The position numbers and the translations under genes are program-made. The notes beneath the pieces are model-generated. The model had not been told where the DNA came from, ran no database searches, and saw nothing but the letters and a program-made list of their open reading frames with translations. A stretch of DNA of 64,000 nucleotides from Orientallactaga sibirica. Taxonomy: Eukaryota > Chordata > Mammalia > Rodentia > Dipodidae. The DNA lies in the NCBI GenBank assembly GCA_036365145.1, contig JAEOAD010000015.1, forward strand, positions 9,975,501 through 10,039,500, written 5' to 3'. Shown here one piece after another: positions 1 to 13,206 of the stretch (position 1 is its first letter; each line of letters opens with the position of its first letter).

Positions 1-1699
1 CTATTTTGGCTAATTGTTCATCTGATCATATCATGTATATATAACCTAATTTTTAAAGATTTGGATCAAGGAAAATCTGAAATTTATTCTTAGAAACTAT
101 TGGGCTATCTCTCTTCTACTTTTGTGGTGTTACAGGTAACATTTCAGAATACCCCTATTATTGAAGAGCTGGGGGAAAAGAGTTTATCTGTATGAATTGT
201 CCTTTAAATTCCTTAACAAACTTTAGATAATTATGTAACCTAAACCCAGTTGTTTTTTTAAATTTATTTTTATTAAATATGGACATACTTAGTATGCAAA
301 CAACAACACATGTTGGTGTCATTGTTTCCCTCATCCCTACCCCTTTTCCAAAGAGGCCCTCCTCATTAAGGATGCAGATCAACCCCTTGGGGATTGTAAG
401 ACATGCATTGTGGGGCAACAGTCAGTTATGGGGGAGAGGCAGTGTCTGTGTGCATAATGTCACAACTTGTGGCTCTACAATCTTTCTACACCCTCTTCCT
501 CAAAATTCCCTGAGCCATGTTAGGTGCATTTTAAGTCTACTTCAGTGATAGGCTCTTACAAGCCTCTGGATCTCTGGTTTAGTAGGTGTTGAGTGTCCTC
601 AGTGTCTAGCTCCTTAACCCTTGTGCTGATATCAGGTTCACCAAGAAAGCAGAACTCTTGCTCATTTTCCCAGTTCCTCAATGGCTTCAGCTGGGGTCAG
701 GATGAAGAGCACTAGCTCATTTATCTCCTCAGGTCCAACTCCCATCTGAAAAAGAGAAGCAGATTCTCCAAAGGCCAGTGAAGTCAGCACCCCTCAAATG
801 GGATAAACATTATTAATTTACAGAGAATTTAAAGGATATAGACCCTCTTATAGCCCAAGATTAGTGGGAGCCTGACAATGGAAAGCAAAATCATTATCTG
901 TATATGATTCTGACTTGTTTCCTAGTTCCAGACATGGTTTCCTTATCACAGAGTGCATCTGTTAGCTAGTCCAAGAGCAGTTGGTTACCCACCATGGCTG
1001 TGTGCCACTATTGCACTTGTGTGAGCATCAAGTCAGGTTGTTTGCATCTGAGTAGCTTATACTTTGAGTTGCTCAAACAGATATTGACCACTTTCTCTTG
1101 GTAATTCATGTAGTGCCTTACAGCCCTAGATGGGCTAGCTGTCTGGGGACTGGCTCTCTTTCAGATTCCAGCCAGGTCTCTCCACAGTCCATGCCAACAA
1201 CATATGGTGTCTTGAGCAGTAAGGTCTTATGATTAACCTCTGGTGGATAATCAAGTGCTCTGACAGAAGTCTGTCCTGTTTGTTTTGGGAGAACTTGGAA
1301 GTCTTTCTGATCAATAGCCCATTGTGTATGCTAACCTCATCCTGGTACAGAGAATTACAGGCCAGCACCAAAAGAAAAGAAAAAAGAAAAAGACAGAAAA
1401 AAGAAGAGAAACAGGAGAAATTTAAGGTCAGGCTTCATCTCACCCTCTCCAGGGACCTTCAATTCAGGTGTTCCTCTTAAGGTCTTGTTGAGGGTTCAAT
1501 CTTTTAGTCCAACTTCCAGGATATAGGATTCTATGGTACCAGTTCAATTTGGGTTCAGTTTTGTGTCCTCCCCACCCTTCCCCTTCCCCCAAGCCCTACC
1601 CTCCTTACTGTCTAAGCCTCAAGATGCCATTCAGGTATGTCAGCAATTGGGGCTGATCCAGGTTAGGCACCTCAGATGAGTTAGACCATATGATGATTT

Positions 1700-4600
1700 C
1701 TTTCTATGAATGTGTGAGTTCAGTTAGTATGATCTGTTCCAAGGTTGACCATTTTTCTACAAATTTCATTGTGTCATTTTTTCTTACTGCTGAGTAGAAT
1801 TCCATCATGTAGACATAACACATCTTGGTTATCCATTCATCCAATAATGGGCACCTGGATTGATTCCAGTTCTTAGCTATTATGAATTGAGCAGCTATAA
1901 ACATGGCTGAACAAATATCTCTGAACTGAGGCATGGAGCCTTTAGGGTAAATGCCCAGTAAGGTAATGACAGGGTCTGTTGGTAACTCTATATTCATCTT
2001 TTTCAGGAGTCTCCATATTGATTTCCATAGTGGTTGTACCCGCTTACATTCCTAGCAAAAGTGAATGAGGGTTCCTATTTCTCCACATCCTTGCCAACAT
2101 TTGTTTTCATTTGATTTTTTAATGTTTGCTATCCTTACTGGGTAAGATGGAATTTCATAGTTGTTTTAATTTGCATTTCCCTAATAATTAGGACATTGAA
2201 CATTTTCTTAAGTGTGTGTTAGCCATTTGTAATTCTTCCTCTAAGAATTCCCTATTCAGTTCTCTGCTCCAACTTTGGAGTGGTTTGTTTTTTTGTTTGT
2301 TTGTTTTTGTTTTTTTTTTTTTTTTACTGTTTAGTTTTTTGAGTTCTTTGTACATTCTAGATATTAGACTTCTGTCAACTGGTGAAGATTTTCACCTACT
2401 CAGTGGATAATCTATTGGCTCTGCTCATGGTATGTTTGTGCAAAAACTTTTTAGCTTCATGAAATCCCATTGGTTGAGTGCTTGTTTAATTTCTTGGACT
2501 ACTGGGGCTTTGTTCTGGATGTCTTTTCCCAGTCCTATATCATGGAGAGTGTCTCCTATTTTTTCTTCCAGTAGTTGAAGACTTTCAGGTCTTATATTGA
2601 AATCTTAAATCCATTTGGACTTCACTTTTCTGTAAGGAGAAATGAGTGGGCTAACTTCATTTTTCTACATATGGTCATTCAATTTGTCCAGCACCATTTG
2701 TTGAAGATGCTGTCTTTTCTCCAGTCTGACATTATTGTCACCTTCATCAAAGATCTAGCAGTAGTTACTTGACCTAAGGTCTGGATCTTCAACTGTTCCA
2801 TTGGTCTATGATTCTGTTTTTATTCCAGTACCATGCTATTTTTGTTTCCATGGCTTTGTAATATGGCTTTAGATCAGGTATGGTGATACCTTGAGAGGTG
2901 AAGTGATTTTTTTTCCGAGGATATGTTTGGATATCCAAAGCCTTCTGCCATTCCATATGAATTCTGAGATCACTTTTTCAAACTCTGTGAAGAATGATGC
3001 TGGTATTTTTATTGGTATTGCATTAAATTTGTATATGGCTTTTGGTAGAATTGCCAATTTCACAATATTAATTCTACCTATCCAGGAGCATGAGAGGTCT
3101 TTCCATCTTCTCAAGTCCTCCTCAATTTCTTTCTTGAGTTTTTTTTTTTTCATCATATAGATCTTTCATGTCCTTGGTTAGTGTTATTCCAGGTATTTAA
3201 ATTTTTTTGTTGCTGTTGAAAATGGGACAGTCTCACTCATTTCTTTCTCTGTATATTTTGTCCTTTGCATGTAGAAAAGCTATTGACTTTTGTGCATTGA
3301 TTATGTACCCTGACACTTTACTGAAGAAATTTATCAGCTTTAGAAGTTTTGAGATGGTCCCTTTTGTACAGGATCATGTCATCTGCACATAGGGCTAACT
3401 TGACTTCTTGCTTTCCAATTTGAAATCTTTTATTTCTTTCTCCTGTCTTATTGCTTGAGCTAGTACTTCTGGTACTATGTTGAAGAGCAATGGTGAGAGT
3501 AGACACCCCTGTCTTATTTCCAATCTCAGTAGGAATTCTATGAGTCTTTCCCAATTAAGTATTTTTTGGGCTTTAGGTGCTTTATATACAGCCTTTATTG
3601 TGTTTAGATATAAACCCTTCATGCCTATTCTTTCCAGTGTTTTGATCTTGAAGTGGTGTTTTATTTTGTCAAAGGCCTTCTCTGCATCAATTGAGATGAT
3701 CATGTGGTTATTATGGTTAAGCTTATTTATGTGGTGTACTATGTTGACCAATTTCCATATGTTGAACCATCCCTGAATCCCTAGTTAAGGAGGATAATGC
3801 TTTTGATGTGTTGTTGAATTTGGTTTGCAAGGATTTTGTTCAGGATCTTTGCATCTAATTTCATCAAGGATATAGACCCATAGTTTTCTTGTTGCATCTC
3901 TGTCTGGTTTTGGTATTAGGGTGATGCTAGCTTCATAAAAGGAATTGGGGAGGATTCCCTGGTCTCTGATTATGCAAAGAAGTTTGAGAAAAAATGCTTT
4001 CAGTTCTTCAATGAAGGTTTGATAGAATTGCTGAGAAGCCATCCGGTCCTGGACTTTTCTTTTGGGGGAGGTTTTTGATTACCTTTTCAATCTCCATGGA
4101 TATTGTAGGCTTGTTTAGGAGATTAATCTGTTCTGAATTTAGTTTTGGTAGGTGGTATGTGTCTAGGAATTCATCCATTTCTTCCAGATTATTCAATTTT
4201 GTTGAGTGGAGGTTTGGGAAGTATGCTCTGATTATTCTCCCCAATTTTATTGATGTCTGTTGTGATCTTTCCTTTTTCATTTCTGATTTTGTTAATTTGA
4301 GGCTTCTCCTTTTTTTACTTGATCAAATTGACCAGGGATTTGTAAATCCTGTTTATTTTTTCAAAGAACCAGCTCTTCATTTCATTGATTTTTAAAAATT
4401 GTTTCTTAGTTTCCAATTCATTAATTTCTGCTCTAATCTTGATTACTTCTGTCTAGGGCTCATTGGGTTGGATTCTCCTTGTTTTCTAGTACCTTTAGTT
4501 GGACAGTTAGGTTAATTATTTGGGATCTCTCTATCCTTATAATTAAGGATTTAGGGCTATGATTTTTCTCCTTAAGACTGCCTTCATTGTGTCCCATAAG

Positions 4601-5470
4601 TTTTGGTAGGTTGTGATTTCATTATTATTCAATTCTAGGAATTTTACAAATTCTTTTTTTATTTCTTCCACAACCCATTCATTGCTTAAAAGTGTTAGTC
4701 AGTCTCCAGGAGCTTGTGGGCTTCTTGATGTGTCTCTTATTGTTAATTTCTAGATTTAAAGCATTGTGATCTAACATGATGCAGTAAGTTAATTTAATTT
4801 ACCTGACTTTATGGAAGCACACTTTATGGCCAAATATATGGTCAATTTTTAAGAAGATTACATGGGCTGCTGAGAAGAATGTGTATTCTGTTAAGTTGGG
4901 ATGTCCATTAGGTCTAATTGATCGATGATGTTCTTGACCTCTATTATTTCCCTGGTGATTTTCTGTTTAGATGATCTGTCTATTGATAATAGTGGAGTAC
5001 TGAAGTCTCCAAATATGATACTGTTGGTGTTTATTTCTGTTTTATTGTCAAGTAGATTTTCATTTATAAACTGTGGTGCACCTGTTTTTCTACATATATA
5101 ATTATGATGATTGTGATGTGCTCATGTTGACTCATTCCCTTGATTTGTAAGTAGTGACCTTCTTTGTAATTTTTGATTACTTTAGTTTGAAGTCTATTTT
5201 ATCAGATATTAATATAGCAACACCTGCTTGTTTTTTATTTTCATTTCCTTTGAATATCATTTTCCATCCTTTCACCCTGAGAAGGTTTCTATCTTTAGCG
5301 GTGAGGTGGGTTTCTTGAAGACAGTGATAGAAGAGTCTAGTTTTTTGATCCACCCAGATAACCTGTGTCTTTTGATGGCTAAGTTAAGAACATTCATATT
5401 TAAGGTTATTACTGTGAGGTTTGAATTAATCCCTGCCATGATGAGGTATTTTATTGGGTTTGGTTCTTTC
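1700..5470 (-). pseudogene. L1 ORF2 (endonuclease/reverse transcriptase) remnant
   Basis: Broken minus-strand reading frames of the L1 ORF2 protein. The endonuclease start (NSNLTVITLNM.., IKRHRLSGWIKK) lies near 5300-5430. RT-domain pieces follow: KKSPGPDGF near 4040, [10 protein letters not shown] near 3910, and MIISIDAEKAFDKI near 3690. The C-terminal MMEFYSAVRKNDTMKF comes near 1790. Frames shift several times, so no protein is made. The order matches an intact L1 without large deletion. Confidence 0.88.
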
Positions 5471-5499
5471 TTGTATTTTGTACTATGCTGAGCCTGGCC

Positions 5500-6640
5500 T
5501 ATTGGGGGTGATTGTGATCTTCTTGTTGGCTTTTGAGATTGGAAGTTTGACTGTTCTATGTGGAGTATTCTCTGAAGTATTCTCTGTAGGTTTGGCTTTG
5601 TGTTCACATAATCATAGAGTGGACTTTTTTCATGAAAAGTTTTCCTTTCACCATCTATTATGAAGGATACTATTGATGGGCAGAGTAGCTTGGGTTGGAA
5701 GCCATAGTTTTTTAGACTTTGAAGTGTTCCATTCCAGGCCCTTCTGGCTTTTAGGGTTTCTACTGAGAAATCTGATGTAATTCTAAAGGTATTGCGTTTG
5801 TATGTTGTGACTTGTTTCTCTCTTCCTACTTTTAACACTCTCTGTTTTTGTTGTTGAGAGTTTTAACTATGATGTGCCTTTGAGAGTTTCTTCTTTGGTC
5901 CTGTCTGTTTGGTGTTCTGTGGGCTTCTTGTATCTAGATGGGCCTCTCATTTGAGAGATTAAGTAAATTTTCTTCAATAATTTTGTTGAATATGTTCTCT
6001 ATGCCTCTGACCTAGATTTCCTCTCCTTCCATGATCCAGATGTTTGGTCATTTTAGGGTATCCCACAGTTCCTTCATATTTGTTCTCTTGATATTTTGAA
6101 CTTAGTGAAGGTTTTGGCCTCCTGATCAATTTCTTCTGTCTTGTCTTCCAGGCCAGAGGCTCCATCTTCCACATGAGTAATTCTGTTGCTAAGGGGTTCC
6201 AGAGAGGTTTTTATAATTTGTTTGATTTTTGTTTTCTGTTGTGTTATTTTTGCATCATATCCATCTCCTTTTTTAGGTATGATTTCAGTTCAAGTTCTGA
6301 TTTTCTTGATGCTTCCTGGAACTCATTCTTGCATTGGATCAAGTCTTCATTAAGCTTAATCAACCAGTTGTTGAGATCTTCCATTTCTTGGCTCACCTTC
6401 AATTCCTTCAGATCTCTTTTGAGTATTCTAAAGTTTTCTTCAATCAAATTAAGCCTACTATCAAACGCTGAACACTCTCAGAGACAACTCTGTTCAATTT
6501 CATTGATAACAATTGTTGACTCTTTGATGGTTTGCTTCCAGTTCAGTGATTCTTCTGATCAGGGTTTCATTGGTTGTTGTGTTTTCATTCTGAGAATGAA
6601 TTTCTGTTGATTTCTCTATGATTTCATTGGAGGCCTCCAT
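5500..6640 (-). pseudogene. L1 ORF1 remnant
   Basis: Minus-strand ORF1 remains. The ATG is at 6638-6640 immediately inside the 5' leader. A coiled-coil part (6244-6447, rich in K/E/L heptads) follows, and the conserved C-terminal domain (ITSDFSVETLKARRAW.., SFIIDGERKTF) lies at 5600-5800. Frameshifts and stops interrupt it, and the last frame runs on into ORF2 remains. Confidence 0.82.
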
Positions 6641-6656
6641 TGTAGGACTAGGCATC

Positions 6657-6855
6657 CACTCCACACCCACCTGCACACCATCTAGTACAGGGAACCCAGA
6701 CCAGGGAACTGGGAGAAGCAGGGAAACAGGGGTGAGGACTATTCACTCCATGCAGTGCCCATGTAGCCTCCTGTGCAGAGAACCTAGACCAGGAAGCTGG
6801 GAGGAGCAGGGAAACAGAGACTTGCCTACTCACTCCACACCACCACTGCCACCTG
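6657..6855 (-). repeat. 87-bp tandem monomers in L1 5' leader
   Basis: Two full units of 87 bp (6657-6743 and 6744-6830) and a partial third (6831-6855). Each begins CACTCCA on the plus strand and contains the GGGAGRAGCAGGGAAACAG box. They sit between the 5' target-site copy and the ORF1 start, the place where mouse L1 promoter monomers lie. A promoter role is inferred by analogy. Confidence 0.78.
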
Positions 6856-6873
6856 CCTAAACCCAGTTGTTTT

Positions 6874-7819
6874 GTGAGAAGATTAGTTCTAGCCTAATTT
6901 CATAGCTTGTACCTTTCTTATATGCAAATCAGGTAAGTTGCGTGTCTAAACCAAGATTTCTTCTTTCTCTGTGTATGCAATGCTTCATCTAGAGATTAAA
7001 GCCAAACCAGTAACTGTGCTTGCTTTGATCCTGACTATTTAGATAGCGATAAGTTCTTTACAGAAAATGAATATTAGAAAAATTAATTCATTTACTAGAA
7101 GTGGTGATCTGACAAGTGAAAAAAAGTTGGACTTTATAAAAAGTAATGTTCTCTATGCTTTTTTAATATTTTAAGTCATTAAATACCTTCATCATAACTA
7201 GGTCATTACTCACAGTAATAATGGATAGAAAGTTAACAGTTAACCACATCACATGTCTGCAATTATGTAATGTTATTTTGAATAGTGGTAACATTTGTAT
7301 AAAATAATCTCTACCTGGCTGCTTAGTATACATGATATCTGCTTTAATACAATTGAAAATATAACAATTTAAGGTTAAATATCTGTTTAATTTATGATGC
7401 TATATTTCAAATATAAATTTTAAGATAATGGGAGATATTATTAAAGTCATCCCATAAACATTTTCCAGAAAGCTCAGAAATAAATATATTTTACCCATCA
7501 CAGTTGAAGGTTTTATTGTTTCTGATACATTCTTTGGCAACAGAGGTGAGCCAGTGGCCCATGTACCAGTGAGTTTATATCTCCCATTCTTAACTATCTC
7601 CTTTTTAAAAAATTTAAAATTTTTGTAAAGAATTTTATTAAAGTGAAACTTGTGTTTCATTAATTAATCACTAAAAGGAATTTCAAAAGTATACTGTGCT
7701 TTTTCTCACAATTTTTTTTTATGTTGCACTAGGTAGAAGTTCCTAAAATTCCAAAAGAAGAACATTCTGTTATGTTATTCTATCTGGGTAGAAGAAATTG
7801 TTTTAAAAAAAAAAATCTA
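6874..7819. other. AT-rich intergenic stretch, nothing recognised
   Basis: About 950 bp without a coding signature or a repeat I can name; short frames here are random. Confidence 0.5.
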
Positions 7820-7976
7820 GGCTGGAGAGATGGCTTAGTGGTTAAGGCGCTTTCCTGCAAAGCCAGAGTACCCACATTCGATTCCCCAGGACCCATGTAA
7901 ACCAGACGCACAAGGTAGTGCATGCATCTGGAGTTTGTTTGAGGCAGCTAGAAACCCTGGCACACCCATATTCTCC

Positions 7977-8023
<47 letters not shown>

Positions 8024-8080
8024 TTCTCTCTGTCTCTCTATCTCAACTAAATAAAAGTAAATCAAATATTTAAAAAACTA
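7820..8080 (+). mobile_element. B2-like tRNA-derived SINE
   Basis: Head GGCTGGAGAGATGGCTTAG with A- and B-box-like segments, then a long CT array (7976-8040) and an A-rich tail. Same family as the other B2-like copies in this window, and likely lineage-specific. Confidence 0.85.
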
Positions 8081-8188
8081 CAAATTGGCCCTAAGACATG
8101 TAAAGACATTTCCTTCAACATTAACTAAATGTTATATTGTATTATATTGTGTTGTGTTGTGTGACATTGTAAGAAGGACAGAGGGTAT

Positions 8189-8402
8189 GGGGCTGGAGAA
8201 ATGGCTTATCACTTAAGGTGCTTGCCTACAAAGCCTAATAACCTGAGTTCAATTCCCCAGTACCCACATAAAGCCAGATGCACAAAGTGGCACATGTATC
8301 TGCAGTTCATTTGCAGCTGCTGGAGGCCCTGGTATACCCATTCTCTCTGTCTGACTCTCTTCTCTCTCTGCTTGAAAATAAATGAATAATTTATTTTTAA
8401 AG
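8189..8402 (+). mobile_element. B2-like tRNA-derived SINE
   Basis: Head GGGGCTGGAGAAATGGCTTA, body and CT segment as in the preceding copy, tail AATGAATAATTTATTTTTAA. About 110 bp after the first copy, in the same orientation. Confidence 0.85.
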
Positions 8403-8439
8403 AGCACAGAGTAAGATCTACCCACTGAACAAGTGTTCA

Positions 8440-8890
8440 AGTGTGTAATACTTTGTTGAATTGATATATAGCTCGAACTCACTTTCATACTCAACTGAAA
8501 CTTTAACCCCATTTCCTTGGCAAATACCATTCCACTCTTGAGTTTCTGAATTTGGCTGTCTTAAATATCTCATTATGTGTGGAACTATATAGTGTAAGTC
8601 TGTCTATTGCTGATTTATTCCACTTAGCAGAATTTCAAGTTTCATCTAGTTTGTTGCATATTACAGAATTTCCTTCCTTTTAACTCCTAACAAAATTCCT
8701 TTGTTATTAAATAACACATTCTCTTTTCTTTCATGTGTTAATGGTTTTTAGAGTATTTCGATATCTTAGCTATTGACCATAATACTGCAAGGAACATGGG
8801 CATACAGATGTCTCTTTGAGATTCTAATATCAATTCTTCTGAACAAATACTCCAAAGTGAGATTGCTAGATCTACTGGAGCTTGCTGAGA
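8440..8890 (-). mobile_element. Old L1 3' fragment
   Basis: The plus strand reads like the complement of the end of ORF2 in old mammalian L1s, for example TCATCTAGTTTGTTGCATATTA and a segment CTTTGAGATTCTAATATCAATTC. It is highly diverged. Confidence 0.5.
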
Positions 8891-9276
8891 ATGTTGATAT
8901 TTGTGAATTAAATATATATATGACTTTCAAAAGTGAATTACAAATAATTCAAATTTTTATCTTTGTTAATCTTTTAAAATGCATGTCATATAAAAAGCAA
9001 ACTACACTCTTGAAATACCAATAGCCTGTTTAAATTAAACAGTGTATTCATATGCTCCTACTTGTACTATGATTTCATTTAAATAATGATTTCCCAAGGA
9101 ACAATAAAAACTGCCTTGGAGGAAAAATTAGCTTCCTGTCATATGTACAGACAACTAATGTTTAGTGAAAAGATAAGTTATAAATGACAGGTGAGAACTA
9201 ATAATTAAGATATGATTAATATCAAATATTTCTCACCAAAGAAAATTAAAAGTAGTTCCTTGAAAGTATAAAAGAT
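8891..9276. other. AT-rich stretch, nothing recognised
   Basis: No gene or named repeat seen. Confidence 0.4.
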
Positions 9277-9960
9277 TTGTTCAATGAATTCATTCATTCA
9301 TTCAACATGTCACATTTGATTTGTCAACATTGTGCCAGCCATAAATGTTCTGTTGTGCCTGGCACTCAGAGGACAAAAATCAAAATGCATAGCCACACTC
9401 AAAATATTCAGAGAAATGGAGTGATGAGTATCTGCAGGAATCAGTACCATAAAGTGAATGATTACAGTAAAATCAGATGTTTATGCAATGAAAACTTGTA
9501 CAAAGCACATAATAGCATTGGAAGAAGCAATTGGATTTACAAGGGACTTCTGAAAAGGCTACAGGAAGGAATTTAAGATTGTTTGTCAAACAAATGGCAA
9601 GGGAGCATTCCAGGAAGAGAGATAGACATCTTCAAGGACTCAGAGTCATGAGACAGTTTGAACTATCCAGGAACCCAAGGACTTGTTTTGTGACTATGGC
9701 TAGAGAGCAGAGAGTCTCCTATGATAATATAAGAGACACATTTGGGATCAGATGCAATAGAGAAGGATAAGTAGAATGGGTAAAGGAAATACTTGGAAAG
9801 GTAACTTTCTAGGTTTCATGATTGATGGACTGTGGGAATAAATGAGGGAGGGGAGAAAAACATGGTAACTGCTGGGTTCTGGCTAGGTCATGTGAAGGAC
9901 AACACCATTTACTAAAATGGGGAAGGCGTGTAGGGAAGAAATATACTTAGCATCTAAGAC
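9277..9960 (+). repeat. Old interspersed mammalian repeat
   Basis: Starts with (TTCA)n and has scattered similarity to a common old mammalian element, including GGGAGCATTCCAGGAAGAG and CACCATTTACTAAAATGGGGAAG. Intron 20 (47945-48590) seems to hold the same family. I cannot name it with certainty (L2-like is possible). Confidence 0.4.
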
Positions 9961-10294
9961 ACATGAGATGATGTATGTCATTTTTAAACACCTTCTGCTT
10001 GAGATACCTTCAGAACCAGTCTAGAATTATGTTCATTAGATAGACAATGTATCCTCTGAATATAGAAACATGGAGTCAATGACATATGTATAGAAATTTA
10101 AATCACAGGACAGACAAGGTGCTAGAACACAGTCCAGGACAAAAGTAGTGTGAAAGATTAGGTAGAACGACAGTTGTAAGCAGGTGGCAAGCATCTGTAT
10201 GTATTCACTGCAGGAGAAGGATTGGAGAGCTTGACAAAAAACCCAACAGGAGAATAAGGCTTCCAGACAAGGTATAATGTTGATTTGCTGGTCT
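9961..10294. other. Intergenic stretch, nothing recognised
   Basis: About 330 bp with no gene or repeat I can name. Confidence 0.4.
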
Positions 10295-11000
10295 GTTTTT
10301 TTTTTTTTTTTTGAGGAATAGCCATACTATTTTCCATAGTAGCTTCCTAACATTCCCACCAACAGTATATAAAAGTTCCTAGTTTCTCTGTGTCCTCACC
10401 ATCTTTTGTTGTTTTAATGACAGCCATTCTGACTGGGATGAGATGATGTCTAGATCTGGTTTGGATTTTCATTTCCCTGATGAGGACTGGTGATGTTGAG
10501 CATTTTTGTAACTTTTTTGACCATTTTCATGCATGGACATAGCATATTTTGATATTAATTTTCTTCCATTACTTCTTTTGCTCCCCTCCCCCTGTCTCCC
10601 ATCTATTAGACCATGTCCTTCTCTCCAACTAGCCCTTCTTCTATTCTGACATCTTTTGTTTTTGTTGTTTTGTTCCTCTAGCAAACATGTTGAAATGTTA
10701 ACAGGACCAATATTTTACAGGTCTTGTGCAGGTAATGACAGTCACTGTAAGGTCATGAATGTAATGCCCACTTTATGTGTGAAAGACAGTGTTCCAAAAC
10801 ACTCGTCTTTGTCTTTTAGCTACTATATTCCTTCAGCCCCTACTTCTACAATGAGAATTGAAGGACTGGAGGACACAATAGAGATGTCTCAATTAATGCT
10901 GATCACTCAATAGTCACTAATCTCAGCACTTTAATGAGTTTTGAGTGTCCCCGGTAGTCACTATCATCTACAAAAAGAACCTTCTCTAACCAAAGGTGAG
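10295..11000 (-). mobile_element. L1 3' end (ORF2 end plus 3' UTR)
   Basis: A T run at 10298-10311, then the ORF2-end signature (AGCTTCCTAACATTCCCACC.., TTTTCATTTCCCTGATGAGG) to about 10500. A 3'-UTR-like block follows that is clearly related to 14247-14706 (shared ACAGG.CCAATATTTT, AGGTCATGAATG, GAGATGTC, ATGAGTTTT, AACAAAGGTGAG-type strings). These look like two pieces of minus-strand L1. Confidence 0.65.
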
Positions 11001-11354
11001 TTTAATTTTTAAAAAGCTATAGCTAGGTTAAGTAGAGAAAAGACTGGGATTATGCCACTGGATTATTAAATAAGGATTGGCCACATTGGTGTGGTTTTGA
11101 GTTGCAGAGAGGACTTACACTAGACAGCACTGGATGGAAGTGAGAATGTGACAGAGTATGTAAGGTGCACCTTGAATAAGTTGATGTGGAAATAAAGAAG
11201 AAACTGGGTTATAGTTAGCTACTCAGAGTCAACTTTATTTTTAAGATGGTAGATACTTGAAAGATTTTATACACCAACAACATAACATGTTATATGTACA
11301 TTTCTCTAGTCCTTTATACACATGCTTTCAAGCTACTCCACAGAATCACTTTAA

Positions 11355-11560
11355 GAGATAATATTTAATGTTTATTGAGTGTTTGCTATGAGTCAAACAT
11401 TGTTCTAAGTGCTTAATATTTATTTTATTTAATTCTCACAATTCTTATTAAGTACATAGAATTAACACACTCATACTGCAGGTGAAAAAATGACATAGAG
11501 AAATCATATATGCCTCAAGGGCACAGAGCTAGGAAACAGCACAAGTCTGGTCTCAAAGGC
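11355..11560 (-). mobile_element. MIR SINE
   Basis: The plus strand reads as the complement of MIR: TATTGAGTGTTTGCTATGAG, TTCTAAGTGCTTAATATTTA, AATTCTCACAATTCTTATTA, then AGGGCACAGAGCTAGGAAAC. An old mammalian SINE. Confidence 0.75.
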
Positions 11561-13206
11561 CATTCAATACTACGGTAGCTCTTACTGAACCATTAAAGAT
11601 GAAAACACTGATCCTAAGAGATTCAACAATCTGCCCACTGTTCTGCCAAGCTATAGATCCTAAGTCAGGCTAATTACCCAAACTCTATTCCAAGTCTGGG
11701 AACAACCATGTGGCTGGTGCAGCAGAAGCTAGAGAAAGAAGTGAGGAGTCATGACAGGAGAAACAAGAACGTGCCAAGGAACAAAGAGGTAACAACACAG
11801 GTGAAGCAATTAGCCTATTGTCTAAAATACATCAGTAGATTCAGGAATGGACAAATCTCAGGAATAGGCAAGTCATAGGATAGCAAAGAAGCCCTCAGTG
11901 GTCACCCTGCTGAATTCTTAGCAAGTCACAAGCAAAACCAGACAGGAAAAACAATGTATCTGGGAAGGCGGCCAGGAGGTGGTGTGAAGAGCGATGGTTA
12001 TAAAGCAGGTATCATTCACAAATGTTTATGTGGGTCTGTTGACTGTCACTCAACACATGTAGGTGCCAAGAGTTCCAGTCCAAGCCGAATGGCTTCCTGT
12101 CTCCTTGTACTGACACCTCATCAGTTCTTAGAACACTTGGAAAATATTTAGTCCAGCATCATCCCTACCAAAAGGACAGGTGAGATAGATGCAAGGTGTG
12201 ATGTCTCCACTGGAACTGCATTTACCAGATAGTGTCTCATCTTGACTTTATTCCTGGAAAAGCCTCAGAGTTATAGCAAAGCAATGTCCCTCCACTTCCT
12301 CAGAGTGTCAGATTCTACTGGCTGGCAGTTTACCCAAATACTGAGGCGTAAAATAGACCTCTAGTTTCTGAATTGGAAGGAAAGAAAAAGCAGGAGCTCA
12401 GCAGTTTCTTCCCCTTACTCTATGCATTTCTACTTGCTTTCTTCTGCTTCTGATATTATAGTAGGTTTAGGATAGTGTCATATGTCTTTCCCATGTGGAC
12501 AATACCATGCAGAGTCTGCAGTAGGGATCACGACAGAACTGCTGACAAGATGAATGGCAGTCATAAGAAACAAGAACATAAAACACATAAATGCATAATG
12601 ATCCTGCATTTTTTAACTGGCCTCTCAAAGAAGCTTTAACTTTACACCAGAAGCTGTGGTTTCAAAACCAAGTGTCTGAGGATCCAGAGAAATGAAAACA
12701 TAGTATAGCCTTCCCTTTTGCCACACCACTCCAGGGTGTCATTCTCTAACCCTAGGAAGTCAGCCATATGACAATTCACAGAAATGATGATTGGATATTT
12801 CTTATGAGACAGAATAAGCATCTTTTCATATGTTTAACAACTGTGACCTTTGTTGTGAATTGTCTCTTTATATGCTTTAGCCTTGCTTCTGCTAAGGCAG
12901 AACAGTTTGTATGATCATCACTATTGTGTACTCAAGAAACAGGCTCAAAATACATAAAAATTTTAATCAAATTACAAGTTGACAACTCCTGTTACCTGCA
13001 TATCATTGTTTTTCAAAGTTAGGGACTCCCGTGAGTCAGATGGGGCAAAATAAAGCAAAACAAAACTATACCATATCTATGTATGTCCCATGTTACAACT
13101 GTCTTAATATACTTATATCCTAATAAGAATTTGGGATGTATTAAAATAAGATACCAGCCAAGGTATTCTAAGTTACTGTAATTTCTGTTTTAAAACTTCT
13201 ATATAG
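11561..13206. other. Intergenic stretch, little recognised
   Basis: 1.6 kb with no supported gene. A short segment near 12810-12890 resembles an old L1 ORF2 end. Everything else is unassigned. Confidence 0.4.

Larger units (their letters stand above)
239..6873 (-). mobile_element. Near full-length L1 retrotransposon with 18-bp TSD
   Basis: Minus-strand L1, body about 257-6855. It is flanked by identical copies of CCTAAACCCAGTTGTTTT at 239-256 and 6856-6873, a target-site duplication. The 3' end is on the left (T/A-rich from 251). The 3' UTR spans to about 1690, ORF2 remains cover about 1700-5470, ORF1 remains about 5500-6640, and the 5' leader is 6641-6855. Both ORFs are broken by stops and frameshifts, so the element is a dead copy. 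The L1 protein similarity is clear; subfamily is not determined. Confidence 0.9.

Noticed and set aside
7835..8065. Minus-strand Arg-Glu repeat peptide
   Set aside because: Translation of the SINE CT tract; the same happens in other B2-like copies.
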